Of a stretch of DNA of 64,000 bases, positions 39,796-51,057 are shown piece by piece. This stretch comes from Setaria digitata (lineage: Eukaryota; Nematoda; Chromadorea; Rhabditida; Setariidae), in assembly GCA_003640385.1 (NCBI GenBank), contig RCAB01000283.1:1-64000 (forward strand). Direction: 5' to 3'. How positions within the stretch are numbered: position 1 is the stretch's first letter; each line of letters starts with the position of its first letter. Below the pieces are notes generated by a model. That model did no database searches. It was not told where the DNA came from and saw only the letters and a program-made list of their open reading frames with translations. The position numbers were made by a program, and so were the translations under genes.

Positions 39796-40403
39796 TTTTA
39801 TCTGGTGATTTTCCATACTTCTTTCGTCACTTTTTGGTTGTTGAAGTTGATGTATGTATACCTCCGATAATTTTTTATTTTCATCATGCTTTTACTCCCA
39901 GAAGTTCAAATTGAAGCAGAATATATCGTTAAAAGCTTACAAACACCGTTATATGTGAAACATTTCGTATGTTGTACTTATTTTATATTTATCAATAAGA
40001 CAGACTTTCATGTTGAAATCTCAATCCATAATACAGTGATTGATTGGGACAAAGAACTAAAACCACCAATTTCCTATGTAAAAAGGATGAATAGGCATTA
40101 AACGTGAATGCTTTTAAAGAATAGAAGGACGCATTTGGTAAAAATTGTGATCGAAGTTTGTTCTCGAGTTCAGTTTGTCGTCAAAGTCTCTCCAATAGGT
40201 CAAACTGATTAGATCGATCCTACTGAATCATTTAAATCCAGACAGTTATCAAAAGTATGTACTTTCTGGTCCATAAAGATTCGGCTAACGGGAATATGAT
40301 TTTGTTTTAATTGCTGAAAAGCGTAATAAAGGATTTGGTTTGAAAGGATGAATAAAATGAACGAAAGGCTGGGTAGGAATGTTTCTTATCCCTGCCTTTA
40401 TTG

Positions 40404-40434
<31 letters not shown>

Positions 40435-42461
40435 TAGTGATATCTCCTCTCATCATCATAAAAAAAGTTAAAATTTAGTTGAATTCCGGAGGTCGAATTC
40501 CTTGCTGTAATTTACAAAGGTATATGCCTAAAGGTTTGTCGTGACATGTCGATGATGGTACTGTCAGGAGAAAATGAAGATTTTCCGAAACATTTCTGAG
40601 CTGATTGCTTCCTTATTAACAGTTATTTCCTTTGGCCCGTAGACGCATCTTTTTCGCTACATTTTGATATGTATGAAATACTTAGAAAATTAATTATTAG
40701 AATGTGTAGCACCGTAAACGAAAAACCTAGAGGGCTTGTCCTGGAACATTTGTTCATTATTTTTCCGAGTTTTCCATTTGTTTAATTTTTTCCTTTTTTA
40801 AAGAAAAGTTGCTGCCGCAAAAAACATAGATTCGATTTTTTTTGTATTTGGCCTAATGATTTATAAATTCCATTTTTCTTTTGAAAAAATATTTCTCAAG
40901 AAGGTAATGTGATTTGTACAATTCTTTATCATTCATACCGATTTCTTTTTTACAAGCATAAAAAAATTTTGAGAGGTTCGTTGGCATGTTGCATCTTCTT
41001 CCTTTAGTTTGGCTAATGTTTGCAAATCCAATTTCCTTTTAAAATTTAACAACTAAATATGTTTAAACTATTAGGATTATTTACCGTCCAACATATATTT
41101 CATGTTGAAATGATGAAGAGCAATTCTTCAGTATGATATTTTACCTGGTATTTGTCATATGTAACTGAAATAGTGAATATCACTTTTTTCTTTAATGTAA
41201 TATTCTATCCAGATTTGTGAGACAGAAAACCAAGAATAATAATGATAAACTGAAATAATTAAGCACCTAAATGGATTAAACTAACTTGCTCCGTTAAAAG
41301 GAACCAATTTTTTTTTGATGTTAAATTATAGCCCAGAAAGTGGCTAGTTTTATGGAAGACGGCCCAATCCTTTCTTCTGCAACTTTCTAAAGCTTTTCTT
41401 TAATCCAAATATTCGCAAAAACAATGAACACTTTCACCCCTTTTAATTTGGCCACTGAAGGAGAGAATGAGTTGTCTTGAAGAATCTATTGGGCCTTCCC
41501 ATTATTTCTTCACGGTACCGTAGCGGTAGATTGAAATCAACTTTTGTTTAACTGAAATTTCGAAATTTTCAACAGCAATATGTACAAGGTGCAGGATGAA
41601 GCCGACCTTAACATGACAGCAAACTCCTTACTTGAACTTAATCTCAAACTCTAGTTCTAAACTCCCCAGGCCTAAATCATCCCTCGCAACACACGTGGAA
41701 TATTTTACAAATGCTTGGACGAAACTTATCGTTTCATTGTGACCAATTTATTAGTACCGCAAGTCTTTTCTGCAACAGTTTAATCCAGTGAGATTTTGCT
41801 GTCTGACTCCAATAGTTACTGGTAATTTCTCTTTTTCATTCTCTGCATCTATGAGGGCATTGTATTATTATTCTGTCTAAGGTTCATAATCCTTCCACCT
41901 GTCATTTTCTTTCTTATCTATTGTAATTGCTGAGGTAGGAACATCTTGTTTTTTTCGTATACTCTGTTGCACATCTCTTCGTTTATAAGTTAATTTCTCA
42001 TAGTAGTTTCTTCCATAGGAATACAATATCTCATTTCTTATCAATCTTTGGTAATGTAATATCTTCACACTCTCTGACCGTACGTTGTGTCGTTTCTTCA
42101 TTATCGCTTGTAGTTCTTTGAAGGAGTGCTTTCATGCAGGTATTTTAATTAATTATGATCGGATTTTTTTCGAATGTTAGTTAGCATGATAAGTAAAGTT
42201 AGACTTTATGACACAGTTTGTGATCGTTTATTTATCCTTTTATCCATGAGTTTCCAGCCACAAACTTTGCAATTCCCACTCCATTATTTACAAATATCTT
42301 CGTATTCTTTGCTGAGCAAATTCTCTGCTGGCAAAGTTTTTTCAACTGTTTGAAAATTTATGGGCAACATTGAACGGTGGTCTAAAATTCATCGTTCTGG
42401 ATTACTGATTTCTCACTTTTAAGAATTGTTGCTTTGGATTTACCGATAAGTACTAGCTGCA
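39796..42461. other. intergenic region between NUP85 and ACTR10
   Basis: About 2.7 kb holding the NUP85 3' end and the ACTR10 upstream region. It includes a 29-base T run (40404-40432). One open frame of 71 codons (39886-40101, +) has a good acceptor inside it and a protein-like end (DWDKELKPPISYVKRMNRH), but no start or phase partner convinced me. A 74-codon minus-strand frame at 41877-42101 is also unsupported. Confidence 0.45.
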
Positions 42462-45400
42462 ATGCAACGTGATAGTGCATTATCTGGGTTACCACAACAG
42501 CGATCACTCTCTTCTGTGATACCTTCAGCAGTAACCAGAACCAGTCGATTAGATCCGTTGTCATTAAGTGTAGTCAGTATGGATAATCGACAGGCTGTTA
42601 TCATCGATATCGGTGCTATATTGACAAAGTTTGCTCCAGTTTTTTGTATCATTTATTTCAGAATAATTGAATTTCCATAATCATTGATTTTAAATTTGCC
42701 ACGACAGTCTTTTTTTTCCATTGTTCTTAATTATAGAGAGGATAATTTGTATCTGAATGCAGTTTGTGTATAATAATACAATTGTCAGGGTTGGTTATGC
42801 GGGTGAATTTGTTCCACGTGCAATAATACGGACGGAATTGTTGGATGATCGTACGGGTGAGGCGGTAAAGGTACTGGATGATACACTCAGTGAGCAGGAG
42901 CTTTATTACAGATTAGTGAAGTTCTTTCGAGAGTTATTCTTTAGGTAAGCTTTATTTACTTTAAGTTTGAATATTTGTATTCAAGCTTACAAACAGATTG
43001 TAATAAAACGCAGTAACAAATTGTTGCAAGTTGTGACTTCCTTTCGTCATGCGTGGAATATGTGTTATGTAAAGTTGATAGTGGAAACATGATTACTTAT
43101 GCACTTGTGTCGTTTTTGATATAGTCCTTTTTTTTTTCAATACTACCATGTGCGTGCTTCACATTGAATTCCCTATCAAATATTTACGATTTTCATTTTG
43201 AAAAAGTTCCGTAGGTTCTTATTTGTGCTTGAAATTTAGAATTTATTGTTTGGTATGTTTTTAGGTACATGTTAACTGCTGCGAAAGATCGTAGAATCGT
43301 AATTGTTGAAAGTGTTTTGACACGGACAGCACTTCGAAATGCCATGGCACGAGTGTTATTTGAAGCTTTCGACGCTCCATCAATACTTTTCGCTCCGTCA
43401 CATCTGTTGGCAACATTTCCATTCGGTGTCTCGAATGCTCTCATCGTTGATGTTGGATATTCGGAAGCGACCATTGTTCCGGTAGTAATAATCCGAAGGA
43501 ATTTAATATTTTCAGCTTCTTTTTTTTTTTCTTTTTTTTTGAACTGAAGTCGACCGGAATTTGGAACGTGGAATAAACTATATTCTATTGAATAAGATAT
43601 TAATTTCGAATTCTGATGATAGTTTCCTCAGTTAATTCGTTTTCCTCGAAATAAAACCAAATTTTTTATCCAATTTTGCAGGTTTTAGAAGGTGTCACTC
43701 TGTTGTATCAACTGGAAACTTCGGCTGTTGGTGCAAAATACTTGGAGCAACGCGTGTACGAACTGCTTCGAAAGTAAGGTTTTACTTTTATAATTCCTAG
43801 ACATTTGCTCACTGCTTAATATAGACTAAGGTATTAATTGATTCCGCTGCCTTACAATACAGTTCCTAAAATATTGGAGACTTTTTACTGTTTCCTTTAG
43901 AACGAGAAGTTCGATGGATGTTAGCGGGTATAGCTTCAGTTCTCATTTTAGTGCGTTATGTTTTGGATGGCATAACATGCTATAATAAAATTATTTTTCT
44001 GTTAGCTATGGATAGCGAGTAACAAACAAGCTTAACATTTCTTCTACTTAATTTAAATAGTTGCAAATTTCTGTGTGATATTTTCTTCCAGGTATGGCAA
44101 AGTGTTAACGTATTTGGGCGTAGAACGCTCATTGACTGATAACGATGATTTACTGTTGAAGAAAGAGTACACTTTAGAAGATATTGTTGTTAGATTTTGT
44201 TTTGCTACTAAAATGGATCGTGGTAGAATCATACAAGCTTCGGGTAAGTTACAATTTGTTTTAAGATTTGCGAAGCTGATACAACTATTTTTTTAAAGAT
44301 TTAAAGTACCGTTTAAGTTTCCACAAAAATAGATCTAGGTGTATTTCCTTTTTCCTTCAGAATTTCCGAAAAGTTGATAAGGAAGAAAGGAAAAAAAAAA
44401 GTTGGCAAAGCAAAAACATTCTTTGAACTCCAGGATATGATCCAGAACAAGAAATTCCAAATCCACCTTGTGATGTCCGCTTACCATTTGGTGAAGAAAT
44501 GCTTATTGTGCCAGGTCTTGTGAGGTGAGCCTCTAAAATTTTTTGGGGTTTTTATCTTTTTAGTTTTTAAAACTAGTCATCATTTACTGGTGTTGGTTAA
44601 TCCAGGGAATGGGCAGCGGAAGCAATTTTCGAAGAAAATGATGATATCAAATCTTTACCGCAACTAGTACTTGATACGGTATATCGGGTAAGTGTTTTGC
44701 ATGATTTTAGTATATTCGAGTAATATCTTTTTATCTCATTTAATAATGAGCGAAATTGGATTAGTAGCTGTGGAGGCTGTTCTGCGATAAATACTTCATA
44801 GGTTCTTCCTTATTTTTGTTTTACATACTAATAACGATGTCACTTGTTTTCCCGAAAAACTTCCATCTTAGACATCATTTTAGCAAAAAAGCTTTATTTG
44901 CTCCGATTTCTGCTTTCCTCTCAGTGTTTCTATTGCAGTTACTTAACGAGAAATGCTTCTTTTTTTTTTTTTTTTTCCTTAGGATCTATAAGACGATCTT
45001 TCAATATTCATTCTTTATTCGTTATGTTTACTGAGTCCCGAAGCTTTGTTGAAAACAAAGTGTTTAGTGTCCAATTGATGCAAGAAAGAAGTTACTTGAG
45101 AGTATAATACTGGTTGGTGGGACGACACGTATGAAAGGTTTCTATGCTCGACTCCGAGATGAAATTCTTCGTTCCCTTACGACATCGGATTATGCCAATA
45201 AACTGGGAAATATCAAATCAGTGAAATTTTATCGATTGCCAAACACATCAATTGAATTGTATGCCAGCTGGATTGGAGGTTATGAGTATTCTTTAATGTG
45301 ATTTGGAACTGGACTATCAGTTTTAACTGAAATTTCTCAGTTTAACATTTCAACGTACCAATGTATGACATTATTTCATTGTTTTAAATACGTATTAGTA

Positions 45401-45754
45401 ATTTAGTATTAGTGTAATAATACCAAAAACTTCCATAATCTAGGTTTTTTTTTTTTTTTTTTTTTTTTGCGTTTATTTATGAATTGTGAACACATTATAG
45501 TCATTTTATAAGTGTGAGAATTTGAAAGTATTTATGGTATGTGGAGTACAAATTGCGTTTGAATTCAAAGAAGTGTCTTAAAATTTAAATGAAATTCAGT
45601 ATATTCTTAAAATTTTACAGGCAGTATGTTTGGCGCGTTAGAAGTACTGCAGTATCATTCTTTGACGAGAGAAGATTGGTTAGCACAGCGTAAGGTGCCG
45701 GATTGGATCACTAGTGTTTATGAAAATAATCAAGATTCGACGAGAAGCCGTTGA
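42462..45754 (+). CDS. ACTR10: dynactin actin-related protein ACTR10/ARP11, 9 exons, 433 aa
   Basis: Divergent actin-fold subunit that caps the pointed end of the dynactin ARP1 filament together with p62/p25/p27, supporting dynein cargo binding. Exons: 42462-42628, 42789-42944, 43265-43481, 43682-43773, 44092-44243, 44434-44524, 44606-44687, 45068-45278, 45621-45754; 434 codons, against about 417 aa in human. The actin phosphate-1 loop (residues 49-51 DIG, then TKVGYAGE) and phosphate-2 loop (170-176 DVGYSEA) are visible. ARP11 landmarks: DRRIVIVESVL, ILFAPSHLLATFPFGVSNAL, CPIDARKKLLESIILVGGTT, ASWIGGSMFGAL and VPDWI near the end. A Ser-rich leader of about 40 residues precedes the actin fold; an internal Met at residue 40 could be the real start. 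The exon at 45068 follows a weak-looking TTTAG, but phase and alignment are exact. Confidence 0.94.
45445..45468. repeat. 24-base T run in the last ACTR10 intron
   Basis: Uninterrupted T homopolymer. Its length is likely unreliable in assembly. Comparable runs lie at 11539-11567, 40404-40432 and 52508-52533, with an A run at 57333-57356. Confidence 0.85.
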
Positions 45755-46468
45755 TTTCTTAGTTCCTTCCACAGGTTTTTATACTGTCATTGTTTTAGTT
45801 GCACGCAAATTATATTTCTTTTTGTCTATGGTAATTTACGTGGTTTACTCAGAGCAAAATTCAAAGACAGTTTAAATTATTTGTGATTTTTTAAAATTTC
45901 TGTAATTTCAAGCTTTTCGTGATATTTATTCCTTTTCATTTTTGGATGTCATAATTTATGGTGCTTTACTTCAACGTGTATGTATGTAAATTATAATCAA
46001 TAAAAATTTTTTTTGACTTTCATTGTTGTTATATCGGTTTAATAACGAAAATTTGTATTTTCTTGTCATTTTAGATAACCTAGAAGAGCTGGAAAGATAT
46101 AAGACTTCTAGTAAGATATATCTTCCTCTATCATTTTTGAACAGCTGAAAGTATCCGAGATCTGTTTAGCATCTGAACCATATAGAAACATTTGCTGTGT
46201 GATGCTGCCCCCTATTGTGTTATTAATCTCTGTCATTTCGAGAGTGTTATTACATTTTCACTTCACAGTACTAGTTCCGTCGATTCCGCTACTGCTTAAT
46301 CTGAATCATTCGTTGTCTCATTTGTATTCCTTCCTTATGGGTAATTGGGCTTTTTCCTTAATTTCATGCTCATTGACTTCATGTATTACAACGTAGACGA
46401 CATTCAGCACTGCTTTACAACTGTTTTTTAAGCATTCTGTTATTCAGATAAATGTTTATCGTGTAATA

Positions 46469-49400
46469 ATGGAGGGACATAATGATTTGTTCAGAGCCTT
46501 TTCGGTAATGGAAATGCCAGTTATATTTCATTTATGTCATCTCGTTGATTTCATTATTTGATTACATCAATAAGATAAAATGAAAGTGAAAATTGAATAA
46601 GAGGCAGAGAAAAATCGAGATTAGAAATCTAAATAGAGAATTGAAAAAGTCCTTCGGGAAGACTGTTTACTCTTTTTTGGTCAACTAAATTGCACATATA
46701 ATATATATTGTCTCGGTTCAATCTATTCGTGATGAGTTTGTTTACTCGAACAACATTATTTGCTGGGTGACATTCGAAATGCTTCATTATCCTCTCGGTG
46801 TATTTCCTTTCTGAATAAAATGTTCTGTTTTTAAGCAGTTTTACCATAATTATTCCTTTATTGAGGGATTTCATTAATTGTGAATTATTGACTTATTATT
46901 ATTGATGAAAATATCGAAGTATTAATGTTTGGTGTTTCACTTTTTTCGCTTCACATACTTCTCCTTAATGATTTGATGGATGAGCGTTTCCATCGATTTC
47001 ATCCAGTAGTTCCATTTCTGGTTAGATTTTCATCAGTTATGAATTGCAGGTTGAGAAGCCAAAATTCCGTTTGAATCGGACAATACAGCAAGTTGATTGC
47101 TATATTATCTCTTCACTGGAGGTAGGTGTCGTTTTTGACATTTCTTGCTAGAAGCTTGGCGATTTTTTTCGATTCTACCATTTTTTTTTTCTCTTTTTCT
47201 TTTTTTTTTTAAGAACTGGTCCGATCTTTCTTATCGAAGGTAGCTTATTAATAAAAAGCAAGAGAGCTAATTGGGCCGTAGTCTGGAAGGATGGGAATGA
47301 GTTCCTTCATAGAGAAAACAAAGTAATGGAAAGTAATTAGTTTATAAGTTGTTTTGTCTTTTTTTTTGAGACTATACTTTTCTTCCAAGTTACCCATTTT
47401 TTTTCTAGTGCTCTCATCTACTCGCAGTGTTTCGGGAAAAAATTGTTTCATCTCATAGTATCTTGTTCTCTGTGTCCTGAAGAAAGAAAAATAAAAATAA
47501 AAACAAAAGAAACAAAAAATTCGAGCCTTAAATTTTGAAGATGTCTGCTGGAAGGATGACTTGAGACGGTGTTTTCTCCGAAAGATTGAAATTAGTGAGA
47601 AGGAGGAAAAGATTTTAAATGTTATCGAATATTGAGTAACATCTTGATCAAGATGTGTAATGCGCCAAAAGATCTCACTCTTCAATCATTTGTTGAATAG
47701 ATATTAACCGAAACAAATGTGACCTTAAGAAACTGAATTTAAAAATTTCTTCAACTATCAAATTCCAGTTGTCTCTCTTATCTTGCTCAGTTTACACAAC
47801 GAAAAGCTTCACTTACAATTTGAATGTCAAGGATTGTTTTTACTAAATTGTTATTTAGACATTTTTTTGCTGCATTTCATTCGCATTATTTCGTCATCAG
47901 CCTATTTTATCAAGTTATTTGTCTGTATGAACTTGCGAAGGCAAATGTTTTCCTCGTTTGTTAGAAGGACGGAATAACATTTTCACCTAGACAATGTAAC
48001 ATATTTATCACTAATGAAGAGAAAAAGTTTTTTTCACTGTTTTCCTTTCAGTTGATGGCATTATTTAATCCCAGGGATATAATGTAGCGTTCAAATTTCA
48101 ACACTTAATAACTAAAGTGGAAAGTTATGAAAAGATGCATATGATTTGGTACCTCTCTGTTTTCACATAGCTTTTTTTTTTATTAACCCACACAAACCAA
48201 TGGTTACAAGGAGAAAGACAAAAAATCATAAAGAGAAAGACAAAAATCATAAAATGATGCTGTTAAATAGTATGTCATGCGTGAGTAAATGTTTTAACAT
48301 TTCCAGGTTGCATCTTTAAATACTAATTCCATAAATTATTCATTTAAAGTTTAGAAAGATATGACGCATAAACGTAATTATTTTTTTGTATTTTTCCATT
48401 GCTTAGTATCATTGTTGCACTTAGATTTGAAATGACGGTTTAAAAAATTATTTGTTGAAATTGAGTAATTGGAATTTCTCTAAAATTTTGGTGGTTTTCT
48501 TTCTTTTTTTTCTTTTAAATTCGCTTTCTGCTGCTGATTTCGGTAAAAAAAGAAAGGGAGAGAAGAGAAAATATATGAGTTGTACTTTCAGATGACGTTA
48601 TTGCTAATGCGTTGGTACATGTCATTTCATTTTGTTCCAAATTTTTTATTCATTGCGTCATTTCAGTCAGTATCAGACGTGAAAAGACGATTTCTTAAAT
48701 TTCAAATCTTTGTCAGTTAATAATAACATAACTGTGAATCCTGCATAATTTTATCGTTTTACAATACACTGTAAAGGCTGCTAATATTTAATGCATTTTA
48801 GGATAAACTTTTTTGGAATCTTGAAAATTCAAAAATGCTTTTTCAAAATACAAAATACTTGAAATCAGATATGCTTGCAATCTGTAGTAAATAAAATTTT
48901 TTGACATAATTAACCGTATCCGGAAGTTTCGGACTTCACTTTAAGTTGTACAAATGTGTCGTGATGTCGTTTATATGTACGGGTAACGATTAAATTATAT
49001 ATATGCGTTCTATTAACAATTTGCTAATAAGCAGTTAGAAAACAAAAAGTACTTATGATAAGTAAAGTTGTTCGTCATAGTGGTAGCAACTGCTATTATT
49101 TGAGGGAAAATGAGGAAAGAGATTTTTGAATTAAAATTAAGTATCAGAACGATCGATACATTGTCTTAGTGAGCCTGCTTGGTCTATTTCAAGCACATTA
49201 CTTCATTTTTTTCTCGAAACATTTCGCTCTAATTTATTTCACTTTTTTTTTTAAAGAAAATTTGCTCTAGTTAAAGTTTTCTTTTTGTTGTTGATTAGTA
49301 TCACTAATTGTTGTTTAATGCTTAAATATCATTAATTTTAAATGTAAAAACGATCACGCTTTCAGTTATCTGCTTTATTTCTCTCCATTATTTCAGTTTC

Positions 49401-49621
49401 ATATTCACTGAAGTTTGAATGAATGCCATGAGATTATTGAAGCTTGTGCAGCAAGAGAAAATGTAGAAGTAGATGGTATTGTATTGAATGAAGAGATTAG
49501 TAGTAGTTCGATAGTTTCATGGATTGATGTCATGCAAATTTATTTCTTGTATATCTTTATAAATCTTTATGCATCATTTTTTGTTCCGGAAAGAAAAGAA
49601 AAAAGCAGCTGGGTTTATTAA
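46469..49621 (+). pseudogene. candidate exons of an unrecognised gene, broken or incompletely modelled
   Basis: An ATG exon (46469-46504, MEGHNDLFRAFS) ends at a GT donor and joins in phase to 47050-47121 (KPKFRLNRTIQQVDCYIISS), which has a good TTGCAG acceptor and a GTAGGT donor. A third protein-like stretch lies at about 49415-49510 (NECHEIIEACAARE, then VEVDGIVLNEEISSS) behind an acceptor at 49396. In the phase required, however, a TGA falls between that acceptor and the conserved-looking part. Either the gene is broken, the sequence has an error, or the third piece belongs elsewhere. I do not recognise the family, and the type is a compromise. Confidence 0.22.
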
Positions 49622-50382
49622 AATGCCATATAATCATGAATGTGACCATTTAATTATATAGCTTATTGATTGTGTTAATATATTTTGCGAATTGACCTGC
49701 AAGTACGAGCATAACTTAAGGTTATGCTGTGAACACTTTCTCAGGCGATACAGAACGAGCTGAGGTAATTAGATAATGTTTTTTGATAATTTTATATCGT
49801 GCTCTTGCAGTTTTCCGTTTCCTACTTTATAATTTTAAAAAATGAGTTGTTAGTTTGTTCAGCTGAATCTATCGAGCTCAAGCATTATAAAGGAAGGAAA
49901 GTATGGAATACGGAAGGTGAAAGAAAAGGTTTTATTTTATTTTAGAACTGAAATAAGCATTCCAAACTTTTACATTTCAATTTTATATTGCTATAAAAAG
50001 TTTTTACGTTGTATAATTATTTAAAATATTTCCCATTTACTACTGATATGTTATGGTGAAGTTTAAAAAATTGATGGAGAGTTTGATTTCCATTTTTCTT
50101 ACTTTGTCTCTTGTTTTTCATTTAATTTCCATAAAGTGCATTTGATTTCTTTACATTTGTATGCAATTGTTAAGCGTTTTTTTTTTTTTTTTTTTGGAAT
50201 TCTTCTGGATGAAGTTAATTTTTAGTTAAAATCTGAGGTAATCAGAAAACGAATCAGTTAGTGAGCAGGCTTTATGTGAGTTGAAAATGGACGGGATATA
50301 TACTTATTGACAAAGTAATTTACGTAAATTTTAGTTTCATGACATTTATAACGGATTGTTTTAAGAATTCTATTATTTTCAG

Positions 50383-50396
50383 TAAAACTCTGGAAA
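50383..50396 (+). other. trans-splice acceptor and 14-base 5' UTR
   Basis: A TTATTTTCAG acceptor precedes the ATP synthase epsilon ATG by 14 bases. The gene has no upstream exon, so this is most simply a spliced-leader site (inference). Confidence 0.55.
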
Positions 50397-50561
50397 ATGT
50401 GGCGTCAATTGGGTATTAATTATGTGAGATATTCACAAGTTGCAGCATCGGCTACACGAAAATGCATGAAGAAAGCAGTAAAAGGGGAAATGGAAAAACC
50501 AGCTACGTCAACCGTGAAAATTACCGCATGGGAGAACGGAAAACCGTTGAAGAAAGAGTGA
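50397..50561 (+). CDS. ATP5F1E: mitochondrial ATP synthase F1 subunit epsilon, single exon, 54 aa
   Basis: Small subunit of the F1 central stalk of the mitochondrial ATP synthase; it packs against gamma and delta in the matrix. The 54-residue protein starts MWRQLGINYVRYSQVAASAT, matching the family pattern of an N-terminal helix with W-R-x-x-G-[IL]-x-Y-[IV]-[RK]-[YF]-S and no cleaved presequence. It continues with a basic helix (RKCMKKAVKGE) and the nematode-like VKITAWENGKPLKKE end. Family members are about 50-60 residues, so it is complete. It is intronless, unlike every neighbour, and lies about 500 bp upstream of the SxIP gene in the same orientation. Confidence 0.95.
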   Translation: MWRQLGINYVRYSQVAASATRKCMKKAVKGEMEKPATSTVKITAWENGKPLKKE

Positions 50562-51057
50562 AATAATGACATCGCCGTTCTGTATTATTAGATTAGATTG
50601 TTCTCTTTTTTGCTTAACTATTTGTTTTTGAATTTTTTTTCCAATTGATTAAAGGTTAAAGCCTAACCGTATCATTGTCTATCTCTTGAATTTTTTTTCT
50701 TTTATCAGTCCTCTATATTTAAATGATTTCTGTGTCATAAATTTTGGATTTCAGTTTCTGTTTTCGATCCTTTTAGTTCTTAATCATGAACATTGATTCT
50801 TTAATGGCTGTATGATTTATTTCTGTAGTTTAGAAATTGTCACTTTTATGCTTTTCTTGCATTTTGATATTTTTAAGTTAACGAGATTAGTAGTAAAGTA
50901 GCACAGCTGGATATGATATGATAATGATTTCGTATTGTTAAATGCGTATTAGGTATTTACGAATAGAATTTTATTATATATTACGCAGAACCAATTGCGT
51001 TTTACGTTGAAATTTTTGCTTTTTATGCATAAATTTTGAAATAAATAGAAATTTCAG
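50562..51057. other. spacer between ATP5F1E and the SxIP gene
   Basis: About 500 bp, T-rich, with no coding frame. It ends in ATTTCAG directly abutting the next ATG, which is consistent with trans-splicing of the downstream gene and possibly with a shared primary transcript. Confidence 0.5.

Larger units (their letters stand above)
45755..50396. other. intergenic region with unresolved coding fragments
   Basis: About 4.6 kb between ACTR10 and the ATP synthase epsilon gene. Apart from the fragments annotated separately at 46469-49621, I find only AT-rich sequence. A 145-codon minus-strand frame at 47248-47685 is dominated by Phe/Tyr and Lys runs from homopolymers and is not supported. Confidence 0.45.

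Noticed and set aside
39886..40101. 71-codon plus-strand frame after NUP85
   Set aside because: NUP85 already ends at the family's normal C-terminus. The only internal intron would be 33 bases, and no start or upstream exon fits.
41877..42101. 74-codon minus-strand open frame with basic, protein-like composition
   Set aside because: No acceptor/donor partners or recognisable family; a second overlapping minus-strand frame in the same place looks equally plausible, which suggests chance.
46629..46874. 81-codon minus-strand frame
   Set aside because: Reasonable composition but no supporting signals, and it lies between plus-strand exon candidates.
47248..47685. 145-codon minus-strand open frame
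   Set aside because: Composition is dominated by Phe/Tyr and Lys tracts from T and A runs, with no splice partners, signal or family resemblance.
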